Source: Seriola aureovittata
Lineage: Eukaryota > Chordata > Actinopteri > Carangiformes > Carangidae
Reading direction: 5' to 3'
Assembly (NCBI RefSeq): GCF_021018895.1
Contig: NC_079373.1
Location: 10,264,501-10,328,500, forward strand
Length of the DNA stretch: 64,000 nt
Shown one piece after another: positions 24,901 to 37,198 of this stretch. The stretch's first letter is position 1. Each line of letters begins with the position of its first letter. The notes beneath the pieces were generated by a model. That model searched no databases, was not told the DNA's origin, and saw only the letters and a program-made list of their open reading frames with translations. The position numbers and the translations under genes are program-made.

Positions 24901-27429
24901 TGTGTGTGAGTGTAGCGTTCCTCACATGAATATACGAAACAAACATAAATGCCGCATTTCCATCTCATTTTCCACATCATTTTCATTTGTTTGAGGTTTG
25001 ACTGGGACTCTTTTAATTATGTCATCTTTTTGCGCCCTCTTCTTCTGCAGTGGTTTCAAGGCACCCGAATGGAGAATGATTATCTCAACTCTCATATATT
25101 GCATAACATTAGTGGATGGAAACCGGCATTAATCGGTGGGCGTGTTTTCTGCAAATTCAGATAAAAATTTGTGCTAAATTTGGATGGAAACTTGACTTAT
25201 GTTTGTCATTACAGCTTGAGCTAATTACGTCTTCTCCCTCTAATTTCCGATGGTGGTGGAGATTGTTCAGAATGAAGACAACACAAGAAAGTTCAAAAAA
25301 ATGTTTCTTTTCCTTTCCAGTGACACACAACTAGAAAAACCACAGCGAAATTCCTGATCTGCGTGATTGTTTGTTGCTCTCTGTCAGTGAATGAAAGAAC
25401 AAAATACAGCAACTGTGTGGCAGCGTCTCATATTCAGTAACGAGGCAAGGTGGACCGTCCTGGCCCTGCTCTGTGATACAAGTGAAATTACTGTCAGGAG
25501 TAAAACTAAAGCACCACACAGCCTGAACATCAGTCGTGGGAAAAGCTATAAAGGGGTGAAATCCAGTGCTGCAATGATAAAATTTTACTTCAACACCCCA
25601 GTTTATCATTTATAAGTAGTATAAAAATGATTTCTAACACACCATAATGTAGTTAATATAGTGAGAACTTGTTTGGTGTTTTCGTCTATTAGCGTCTCTT
25701 ATGAAGGCATATTTATTTTATATTGCACCACATACTATTTAATGTACCAGCCTCCACTTAGGAATTCTTCACTGGAAGATACAGTTGTTGACAACAGCAT
25801 TAATGAACATTTTAAAGACTTTATGTCTACAACTACATTATTGTATGTTATAACTCTTTATTACATTTTTATATACTGCTTATAAATGCCAAATGGACAG
25901 ATGTTACAAATCAAAACCGACGCCATTATGGTGGGACTCACTGTTCACCCCTTGTGTCAAATATAAAGCACTTTCAGTTTAACTTTTAGTCACTGTCATG
26001 CATGAGCACAAGAGAAAATGCTGCATAATCCAGTGATATTCACACATTCATGCATGCCTTTGTCCCTTGCATGCCTCCATATGGGCCAGGAAGTAGTGAG
26101 TGACCTAAGCGCAGGGGCAGCTGGCAGCCCCAGAGTTCACCAAGAGCAGGAAACTGAGGGGCCTCTGTACGCTGACGCTTCCTTTTTATCAGGAGGAAGC
26201 AGGCTGGCTGTTTGTGCTCAACCCAAGAATTCTTTGTGGTTATCTTGCATTCACCCCATTTCCCTCAATAATGGCTGTGCTGAGCAGGTAATGAGGTAAA
26301 AGGTATGTATTTGACAAGCTGAGCTCGGCAGATAGCAGGCACTCAGCCGGGCTCACAGCTTGGTAGGCGTTTAGCCGAAGGCGCACTCGGACCCATCTCA
26401 GGATGTTTAAATCACATCTATCGTGAAATCCCCCCAGCCATCTTTTCCTTCGCATAATGTTTTTCAGAACTAATAAACTGTGTCACTCAGGTGTCCATTA
26501 AAGGCTGCCGGTGAGGACCCACTGGTCATTACACAGAGCGAGCACACTCAGTAAATCCCTCTGCTTTTGCTGGCAGGTTTCTTCATCACCTTGTGCTCTT
26601 TTTATCCCCCAGATGTAGTCAAAGCTCAGAGAGGGGCTTAGGCTGGCCGGGAGTCTGGGCCTGATAGGTATGTGACACGGGGCTAATGTGTGGGGAGATT
26701 ACCTGCCGGGCTTCAGAGAGACTGGAGCACTACTCTGATCCACTGAATGATGCTGAAGTTTAAGCACATTGCTGCCTAAGAGAACTTCGTACAAAAGAAA
26801 TGGCAGAGTGCCACGAAGCTTGATGCTTTTTGCCTATAAAATGGAGGCATTTCTTTGCTGGATGAACAACCAGTTCCTTGGTTAAAATCACACAATAGTC
26901 ATGGGTTGACTCACATCAGGTTCAGTGTTGTTGGCACACTGGGCAGGAAGAAGCTGGGTGCTAATCAAATAGCACCAGGGAGGAAGAGCTCATTTTATGG
27001 ATGTGTGATTGTTTGCCCAACACTGGAGTTTTTCACTATAGATAATATTTGGGGAAAATCTTAACATTTTATAGATAAAGAAGTCTTGTCAGACTCGCCC
27101 GTTTTTTTTCTTCTTGCTTAAATCACTTGGTTCCTGTCATGGATTTTGATAAAGACTCAATGTTCAGATTATTTCTCGACAACAAACGGAGGATTGTAAG
27201 CTCGATGTGAGGACAACATGTGTGGTGGATAAAGACTATCACAGTTGTCTGGATTTTCAGACAACATACTGTGAATAGACTCCATGTTAGGGCTGGTACA
27301 TGCGTCTCCATCTGCACAGAAGCCAACACGCATGGGTGTCAGATTTTGCGGATATTCATTGTGTGTCAGGTCCAGTTTTGAACATGCTTTGCCATTTGTC
27401 TGACTCGCAGTGCCAAGACGATAAGTCTA

Positions 27430-27688
27430 ATAATCAATGTTGATCACCAGAAAATGAATCTACAGCTTTATCTGATTAGTCAACTGTTTTTTTCTTGAAT
27501 GTTCTAGCTTCCCAGCTTTGAGGATTTGCTGCTTTTTTACTGTGAGTCAAATGTCTTTGGGTTCTGGACTGTTTGTCAGACTAAACAAGTCTGTCATCGT
27601 GGACTTCAGGAAGTAGTGATTAAGAGATGAATTAAGGAAATAACTGAGGGATTAATAATGATTAGACTAATCTTTAGTGACAGCCCTA
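27430..27688. repeat. Dispersed repeat, family B, copy 2
   Basis: It starts with aatcaatgttgatcaccag, contains gatttgctgcttttttactg and gtctttgggttctggactg, and ends attagactaatctttagtgacagccc. The block order equals that of copy 1. It ends 163 bases before the SINE. Confidence 0.65.
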
Positions 27689-27863
27689 GCATGCATCAGT
27701 TTCTCTGGAATCTATTGTTACCCAAAACACATTTTCTACACAAACTTATAACACACACAAACAATCCTGATACAGATCCCTAAGATTTTATTTTATGATT
27801 TTATTTTTTTTTTATTTTAAATTGTGGCCAAGATACTGAGCAGAACGTTTAGTCTACTTGTCT

Positions 27864-28027
27864 GTGGTGCCCCAGTGGCTCACCTGGTAGAGTGCATACC
27901 TCTTAGGCTCAGTCCTTGAATCCAGCCCTGGCCCTTTGCTGCATGTCATCCCCTATCTGTCCCACAACTTCCCTGTCACTCTCTCACTGTCCCTATCCCA
28001 TTAAAGGCAAAAAACTGCCAAAAAAAA
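27864..28027 (+). mobile_element. tRNA-derived SINE
   Basis: The head resembles a tRNA gene: box A-like TGGCTCACCTGGTAGAG (27876-27892), then a decayed box B around 27911-27923. A body with TTTGCTGCATGTCATCCCC and a CT-rich tract follows, then an AAAGGCAAAAAACTGCC tail and an A run. This head-body-tail arrangement is that of tRNA-derived SINEs in spiny-rayed fish. The 13-base flanks 27851-27863 and 28028-28040 match at 10 positions and are probably the target-site duplication. Confidence 0.8.
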
Positions 28028-29228
28028 AGTCTTCCTGTCAGGTTCTCTGGTGGAAAACAATGACTAAATAACCTCAAACCCAGTTTGACATTTCTGTCTG
28101 TTCTGCAGTCCTTGTTACTTCTGAGCCAACATATACACCCATACTGATTCATCTGCAATAAGCTAATATCAGGCGATTGATCGGTCTGAATAGAGTTTAC
28201 AATAGAGTTTACATTACATCAGTCCTCCCTGATGAGGAGACACACTTCTGGCCATAGAAACCATTTCACCTCATTGTGTGCCACTGTTCTGCTGCTGTAA
28301 TGGTCGTCTGTCGGGGTTGGTACTGTGAGCCGAGCTCAGCCCAGATCTGTTTTTACAGCCTCTCCCTGTGACTCATTGGGCCTAATGGTTCTCCCGTATC
28401 CTGACTCAGGCATTTTTCTGATGAAATGGGACTCTCTCCCAGCTTCTGGTCTTCCTCTTTTCGTTGCCCCAGCCACGACTGTGTCCCAACTCTCCTCTAC
28501 TCCACCCCTCTCTCCTCGCTCTCCTTCTCTAAGTCCCAGGTTCTCCTCCTTGAGTGCTCCTGCTCTTTCCATCCGGGTTTCGGGAATAAGAGAATATAGC
28601 TTTACAAGAATACACTCATTAGTCATCTGGGCTTTTTTTAATGTGCCCTATTTCATTACATGCTCAGCTCTGCATTATTATGTCCTGTGCCTAAAGGGGA
28701 TCTGAGCCCCTGTAAATATCCCGTTTATTTTTAATCACTGACGATGGACTACACAGTGTAATGTGATATGATAATTGTTACTCGCAAATACAAACACTTG
28801 CTCTCCCCACAAATTGATTTGGTAATTTAGAGGGCACAAATTATTGTAGGGATGGACAGGAGGTTGTTAATGGTGACCCAGATAATTAGCCCATTATCAT
28901 TTTATACAAATTAAATGCATGTTGAGCGTTGAAGTTAGATCTTAGCTCATTAATTCACTTTCTCATGTGTAAATGATGATGAAGTCTTGATATGAAGCCG
29001 AGATGGTGCAGTTACATCAGATTTATGGACACAGGGAGGACTGGTGGTTGGTAAATATGACGTAGTCTTGTTTGCTGTCTCGGCTTTTCCAGCGTGGCTG
29101 AATTATAGAGTACCTCAAAGAGATTTATTTTGAGAGTGATTTGGGTTTGCATCCGAATCTGCTGTCTGCAGTCAGTGATAACCGTAAAAACCTCAAATAC
29201 ACAAACACAAATGTACATGAAGCTCTCT

Positions 29229-29230
<2 letters not shown>

Positions 29231-29284
<54 letters not shown>
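29231..29284. repeat. (CA)27 microsatellite
   Basis: A perfect CA tract of about 54 bases. Confidence 0.97.
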
Positions 29285-29287
<3 letters not shown>

Positions 29288-32267
29288 CTCAACAAGAACT
29301 TGGGTTGTTTTATATTTACAGTATATGGATCTGCTTGAATCTAGGCTAAATGTTTTGCTTTTGACTCGTAAACATGGCTCAGAAAAGCCTTAGCTAAGCA
29401 GACATTTCTTTATGTTAGCTTGGAAGTGAATGTTGACGTAGACGTAACTGGGCTAATGTGATTCTCCTTCTCCCTTCTTTCAATCTGATAGTGTGCGCAT
29501 GTATTCAAATATGATGCCAGTATGAGGGGTTAGTACTTTTGAAAAGCCCCAGCATTTTTTTTCTTTTCTTTCCGCTAGGCTGGCTGCTTTCCGTCTCCTT
29601 TGAAGCCCACACACCTTGTCCACAGCGCTGCTCCCCACAGCTCCTGCGGGATAACGGCAGTGTTGCAGTCCCTCCCACAGGACAAGATCCTCCACACGTC
29701 TATTAGAAATACGGGCTCCTTGTCAGCCTCCACTGCATCAGGGGAAGAGATCAGTGTTTGATTAAAAAAAAATCCACAGCGGGCTCCAGCCTCTACCTGG
29801 GGAAACTTGGGGGAAGGGCCGGCTAATGATCACTCTCCTGCCAGGATCACAAGCCTCCGAGATACCAACGCTTGTGTTTCACTCCGGCTTGTTAAAGAGA
29901 AGAAACTGAAAATCTTTAGAGCTTATAAACTAGTAGCGGAGAAGGCGAGGGTCATCCGTCTATTCGCACTGGTGTGGTTACGTTATGTTATCTCACCTGA
30001 GGTTAAGCCATATAAAGTCCTCTTGTGTGATACAGGTGTGCTTTGCTGGTGTTTCTTCTCTGTCATTCTGTTTATTGCCCACTATCACACCAATTTATCA
30101 CATGTGGTTGAAAACTGCAGCACAAAGAGGTCCTGAACTGTGGCTTACAGCATAGCAATAAAGCCAATTGTGGTCGTTCAAGCGACCCAGCATCCTTCAC
30201 CGAATCCAGACCAGTTTATGTGAAGATTTCACTGATGGTTCTTGGACTGCATGTTTCTCATAGCGACTTGTCTGAACAACCTCGACATGTCCAACTGAAT
30301 AATTGGCTTTTAACAGCAGATCAGATGTACATGCTGTAGACGGTTATTTTTATTCCTCAAAGGGGGAAACAATTAGACAGCAAAGACTGAGCGCCTCACT
30401 GCCTCATGATTTTTTGATGGTGCTTTATGAAATTTTTAGCCCACCACCACTTTAAAAGCGTGCTGCTCGAGACAGCGTTCATGGGTCACTGCACTAAAAC
30501 ACGGCCTCTGTCCTTTGGGCAAACAGTCGGTCAATGCCAGCCTATGTGTTACGGCCACAAGCAAACCGCGCTACCATTACTGTGAAGGGAATGTGCTCCA
30601 TTTAATGAACTCGGTGGATCAACTTCCACAAGGGATTCTTAAGAGATGTGGTTTTCTAAGAGGAGAGGAATAAAAATAGACATCTTTTTAAGTTAAAGAG
30701 CTATTTTCCTCGCTGTAAAATTTCTTTGCAAAAAGTTATTATGGTAAACACATGCACACCATGAAGCATAATTCCTTCTTTTTTTTTTTCTCCCTTAATC
30801 CCTACCTCGCTGCATCTTCCTTTCTTTGAAGCTTAGGGCAAAAGCAGAATCCACTGCATAGGAGAGCTAGCCACTGTTTAACCATTTGAAATATATTAAA
30901 GGAGTTTGATATTTTCATGAAAATGTATTTCAGTCGTAACGTTTCTGACAGTAGAATCCAGGAATCACCTTCACATGTGTTTGTCAGAGATAGCACAGGC
31001 TGGGCAGGCGTTCCAGTATGTGAAAATAAATTGGCTGCAGTGTTCATTGATTTAAGTGTTAAAAAAAATAGATGACAGACGCTCTGAGGTTGGTTTTTTT
31101 TTTTTCAGTGATGATCTTGGATGGCTTCCCACTGATTTGTCACCTGTCCCACGTCAGGACGACGGGACAGCGGCAAAGTCGTCCAACCTAATATTGACCA
31201 CCTGGGTGTGAAGCTCAGAACTGTGAAGTGTTTGAGAACAAAACAGACAGCTCAGGCATTACTCCAGGAGTTTGCACCCCGGAGACACAGGCCCAGATCA
31301 TCTTTCCCGATAACACTTGGCAGTAGTCGAATCCCATGTGAAATGCCTCAGCACCAGTTCTGAAGCCAAAGTAATTTTGTGGGTGTCTCTGAAAGCCCCT
31401 GGATGTGTAGAGGTTCTTTTGGCCTGATCTGTGAAGCCACACAGTGAAAAACAAAACAAAAAAACAACAAAAAAAACCCCAAAAAACAACAACATCCATC
31501 TCTTCAACTGGTGGCTTCAAACTGGTGCTTTGACTAGACAAATGACAAAACAAGAAATAAATGCAGATAAAACAGCTTATAGATTAATTTCTTTGATACT
31601 CAAATAAAATTTGAAGTCTCAGTCAATAACCGGACATGATCTCATTTGATCTCATGACATTAAAGTGATGCACAAAAGAAACAATGAAGGAGAGGAAAGC
31701 CAATGTTGTGAGCAATTACCGAAACCACTTTTGCTTATCTCTGCAGGCAGTTTGGAATTGGACAAGCTGCTTTTTTATTTAAATGGGAACAGATGTCCAA
31801 CCTTTTCTTACTCACAACATCTCTGGATAAGCTTTCCATATATTTGCCACATGTTGAGTAACCCCCCCACCCCCCACCCCCCCACGACCACCACCACCAC
31901 CTCACCCGCTCACCCACCCCTGATAACCCAGTCTATACTGTGAGCTTTCAAAACACCCCCTTTAAATATTTGGCCTGCGTTTCATGTGTGTGTATTTGTT
32001 CTGTTGCTTTTGGCCCGAGTTAATGGTCTGTTGTGTTTCCAAGAAGCTTGAGCATTTGCAGACAGCTGGAGGTTTTGAAAAGTTAAACAAGACCAAGTCA
32101 AAACCAAGTACATGGCTGGATCGTCTATGGTCAATGTACAAAATTGAGGACGTAGTTGAAAACTTGTTGTGGATCTGCTGTACTTGCCCCCCTGATGACG
32201 TAACAGAAAATCATTTTGAAAGAGCAACGGCCAATGGGAAAAGTCCCCAACCAGTGGTGGAACTCAT

Positions 32268-32324
32268 TCACTCACTCACTCACTCACTCACTCACTCACT
32301 CACTCACTCACTCACTCACTCACT
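32268..32324. repeat. (TCAC)n microsatellite
   Basis: A perfect tetranucleotide tract of about 14 units. It directly follows the block caaccagtggtggaa, which is also found at 57243-57257. Confidence 0.96.
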
Positions 32325-35168
32325 GTAACTCCACAGCTCATGATAATGAATGTCTTCTTCTTCCCTGTTTGGTGGCTGGTATCAACACAAGCCTCATGCC
32401 ATGAAAATTAATGACTTACATTTTTCCTTTCTTGTGTAGGCCCATACATTGTTTGTGATTCAGTCTGGATTTTTTAAAGTGTAAAGACTCGACAACAGAA
32501 CTCCTGAATAGATTCGGGCTTTTGCATAAACCTTTTAACAATCTGCAACATTCATCCATGGCAATTTTATAAAAGCTTCCTCGCCACTACACATGATTAG
32601 CTTTTCCGTCACACAGTCGCTCTGCCTCAGCTCACAGGACTGCTGTACGTGCATCTCTGAGACAAGTGCAGTTTTTTATATTATGAACTCAAGTCACATG
32701 TAAACGTTTAAATGAGCTGAAGAGCAGTAATGTGTCTCTTTATAAATATGCCAGCTGTGGTCCCTTCAGTGGTCCTCTTACACAAGTGGAGAGCACTAAA
32801 TGGGCTGTTTATTTGTAACTGTTAGGTCTGTGGTGGGCTGATCGAGATATGCTACCCCACTAACGTTGCAGTGCACGCTTGGGCGTGTTACTCACAATGT
32901 CATCACTATAACCCAATTAATACTCAAGGCAGCATCAGCAGCATCTGCTCGAGCAAGACAGTTGTCATCAGTTCCCTAGAGTTGGGATGAATTGAAAGTA
33001 AGCTCAGCAGTGGTGTCATTGCTATTCTGAACTTGTTAGCTGCATGTGCTCCATGAGCAGGTTCTTTGAGAAGCCTCTGCATTACAGTTATGGCTGTTCT
33101 CATACTTTTGTGTTTTGAGCCTTAAATCAAAACCGATAATTTTAGATCGTTGTTACCAGCACTTCCCTGACCACATTCATCCCCCACACAATTGTCTCAG
33201 ATCCATCATGTTTTGTGGTATAAACCTATTGACTTGTGTTTCTTTGGGGACCTAATGTTGGACCGCCTCCAAGCAGCTCAGTTTCCATCCTCTCCCCATC
33301 TTTCCTCTGTCTCCCATAAATCAATGTGATGTAATTGCATAAACTCCCTTTCCCACAGCTTGGGCCTGAAGGCAGAGTATTCTCTGAGAGAAAGTGTTTC
33401 AGTGTGGCCAGTTAACCTTAACCGCCTGCTTCCCACAACTGCAGTGTCCCTGACTTGTGAAAGTTTTATTCTCTCCTTTAAATATCTGTGTTTGCACAGT
33501 TTCTGTCATTGGTAATGTTTGATGTTTTATGCATTGTTTTTCAAGCAGTAGGGCTGTGGAAGTTAACTTTCTCACAGCTGGTACTGACTGTTTACATCTG
33601 GCTAATACTCTCTAAGCTCAGCAGATTAAATCTCATTTCTCTGAGTGCTTTTAGTGTTGAGCCAAGCATGATTTCTCCTGACGTCTCCTCGCTTGTGGCT
33701 CCCTCAGTCGATCGCAGGAATGTTTCTTAAAGCACTGCTGCGTTTTCACGAGACTGGAAAATGTCCAACCCCCTTTTTCCACATTTCAGTCCGTCTTGGC
33801 TTCCTCTTGGGACTCACTCAGAGGCAGGATATCTCCTTAAAGGATATCTTTCAACTCCTTGTCCAGGTAGTATCAAGCTTAGAGTGAACTGGTGTGGAAA
33901 TGAGTGCATCCAGAGGTTTTTGCAGTGGACAGAAGTCTTATTCACACAGCTGAGAGTTCTTCTTTATCCTGGTTTCATCCTCCACTGCTCCAGTAATCTT
34001 CCAACCATCAGTCACACCCTGCTCTGCTGAAGAATACAAGTGATAAAACCATTTTTTCTTTTTTGCGCCTCATGCACAAACACATTTTCAGGCTATGTGG
34101 CCATTAGGGTGAGTATATCTGACAGTGTGAGAGACAAAAAGCAGAGTCATTTTCACTGCTTCTTCTCCCTCTGTGATGTTGTGAGTTTGTCACAGCTTGT
34201 TACCTGCTATCACCGCAGCCACTGCATACAGGCACAAATACATGTAGATGAAGGATTCAGAGGGATTTGGGGTTCTTTGGCACATGTGCAGCTTTACGAG
34301 GAGGTCCCAGTGTGGAGGCCCTCTGGGCTGAGGAAATGATCCAGATGCAAAGCTTCTGGCTCTCGTAACCCAGTGGGACACCTGCCCTGCTGCTCCTGTA
34401 CAGCCCTCTGCCAAATCCGCACAGACATACGCTACCATCTCCCTGTGTGGAGGAACTTTGCTATAACGAGCTGTTGCATTCTGATTTTCTATGCAGCATG
34501 CGCAATATTTGTGTCTTGGCTTTCATTCTTGCAATATGTTTCTTGCTTTATGTTTCAATGGAGCACAGCTGTCGCTAAGCTCAAGTCAAACGGTGTTTGC
34601 TCTCAAAAGGTCTGTAGCCTCAGTTTCTCCTGAGTTCACTGGAATGTGAACTTGTTACAAGCCCAATGTTTGGCATCACTGCAGTTTGTTAGTTAATAGT
34701 TTTGAAATGGACATAATTTAACACAAGACTTATTTTTCTTTCTGCCAGCAGGGGTTTGATAGATGGGAGAACCTGCTGGAGGACTTGATTTAGTTTTACC
34801 TAACTTACCATAAAATGGTTATGTTTTTTGGCTGCTCATCCTTAGACTGTTGTGGCACAAAGTCAGTAAGTACCACTGTTGTCTATATTATTCACATGTA
34901 GCTGTACACATCAGTGTATGCCTGTGTTTGTGGGTGGAACACAAAACAAACTACACATTAATGCTTATAACCTATTTTATTTATGTTTGATAACATTTCA
35001 CAGTTACATTTGGAGACAATAAGACTGACATTATATAAGTAATTGACTTCATCATGCACATAATTCATATATATATATATATAAAATATAACAATACTGT
35101 ATATATAATAAAAGTCTGCCTAGCATTATTGCGTAATTTATTTGAAAGTCTTTATACAGGCTAAAAAA

Positions 35169-35297
<129 letters not shown>

Positions 35298-35506
35298 ATC
35301 AAATCATATCACTGACCAGGATCAATGATATGATATGATATTGATTGTGCTGATTTCATATGTAATGTGGCTCTTTATTTATGTAAATATTTACAATTTT
35401 TTTAAAGATTCCTGGTCATTTTTTCAAAATCAATTAATTTAATCGTTAATGGCCTGAATAGTCTCTCTCCCTACATGTGTAGTGTTTGTTATGTAAAATC
35501 AGGCTT

Positions 35507-35509
<3 letters not shown>

Positions 35510-35541
<32 letters not shown>
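35510..35541. repeat. (TC)n microsatellite
   Basis: A TC tract of about 32 bases, 0.2 kb after the (CTAT)n tract. Confidence 0.93.
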
Positions 35542-35544
<3 letters not shown>

Positions 35545-37114
35545 GGTTATTTCTTAAAGTTTGAAGATGTTAGTGAATGTGGTCTTTGTTTCAGGCAAGG
35601 TGGCCTACCTCTGCTATAAAACACTGTGACTCTGAAGTCCTGTCATGTGTTTTGGAGTCTGGTCCAGATAAAGCAACCATTTCCCCCCTTTCTTTTTCTC
35701 CTACACTTAGCTCAACATTTTTAAGAGGGAGTTTGGCTCTATAATGGCAACAGTTGACATAGCCATGACAAGAGTTTGGAATAAAATAGCACCAGAGCTT
35801 GGATATAAACTGGGCAGCAATCTTGGCATCTCTCTTCATGTTTGTTTATACTTTTGTTTAGTAATGTGGCCCACATGTTTGTGCTTGTAAACAAAGGAAG
35901 TAAATGTGTCGTTTCAAACCAGCCTTTGAGGTGCTGTGTTACCATGTTTGAACATCGTTGAAAACAACAATTCTTTGCCTCAAATATGCCAAATAAAAAT
36001 ATTTTGTTCTGGAATCAATCAATCACCATCAGTGTGATTAGAGTAGAGTAGAACAGAGTGTGAATGCAGTAGTTGGCTTTTCAGGGTGTGATCACTAAGG
36101 TATGCAGCGAAAACCATCAGCGATTGGAACCAGACCCGCTGGGCCTCAAGGTTTGGGCTGAACTGATGTTGTAACTACCAGGCACAGATCCAAGTGTCCC
36201 TCAGCACAATCTCTCATGATGTTTCTTTATATTCATATTTTTGTGTTCATGTTCATATTTTACACCAATCCCAGTTGTGTCAAAGTTTTTGTTTTTCACT
36301 TGCATTACGGTGGAATGTGTAGACTATTGTTAAGTGGCCATGGAGCAAGGATGAAATTAACAAAAGCAAAACATCACTGCTTTGGCTTAAGTATTTTTGC
36401 ATATGAAATAAATGGTTTATTTTGGAAGAGGAGTTTTACTTGTGGAGGAGTCCAAACTCAGATGCCCTCCACTGGTTTTAATTTTGAAAATAAGTTGCAT
36501 CTGGTCCCATTGTGCAAAGAATCTGTTTCCACTTCTTGTGTATCTTCTGTATTGAGATCTTTACCACATTGTTTATCAGCACACTAAGCAGCTTCATGAG
36601 TCTTAAACAGGCAGGAGGGTCAAGGTGAGGGCATATTAAGGACAAATCTTCCCATTACAGCTAATGTTCCAGGTAAAGGACGGTTCCCTCTGCTAAACCC
36701 CTGGTGGGAATGGTCATTGTTGAAGTGATCTCTGCTACAGAATCTGATTTCCACAAATATACAGAACACCCTACTGCTCTGTGGTATTTTTGCAAAATTG
36801 AAATGAGGCCTAGAAATGGTTAGCAGATGTGCTTTAAACATGTCTTTAAGTGGCTGGTTTGACTTAAAGGACAACAGCGGCTGCATATTTCTACATTCAG
36901 TGTCCTGTGGAAAATATTATACTGGACACCATATGTTTTATCAGAGCATACCACTGATCCCCAAAGTGTTTCAGGCATAGTAACATACAAAAACATCAAA
37001 TACAGCGATCGTTTATTGTGTTGTAACTGCCATACTTTACTATAGTGGCCATACTTTGTTTAGAGAAGGTCTAAACAGGTCTGGGTCCAGTTTTGTATAT
37101 GCAGGTTCACAATT

Positions 37115-37198
37115 TTCAAAATTTTTATTGACCAAATTATAATTGACAAAATGATCAGCAGATTAATCAATAATGAAAACAATGATTTGTTGCAGCTC
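37115..37198. repeat. Dispersed repeat, family B, end fragment
   Basis: The segment ends with gcagattaatcaataatgaa, then aacaatgatttgttgcagct, the terminal block of family B. Only about 80 bases are recognisable. Confidence 0.55.

Noticed and set aside
27864..27936. Functional tRNA gene
   Set aside because: Box B is decayed, no cloverleaf could be formed by eye, and a SINE body and A-rich tail follow directly.
29807..30136. 109-codon ORF
   Set aside because: It resembles no family I know, has no splice signals fitting the frame and no companion exons.
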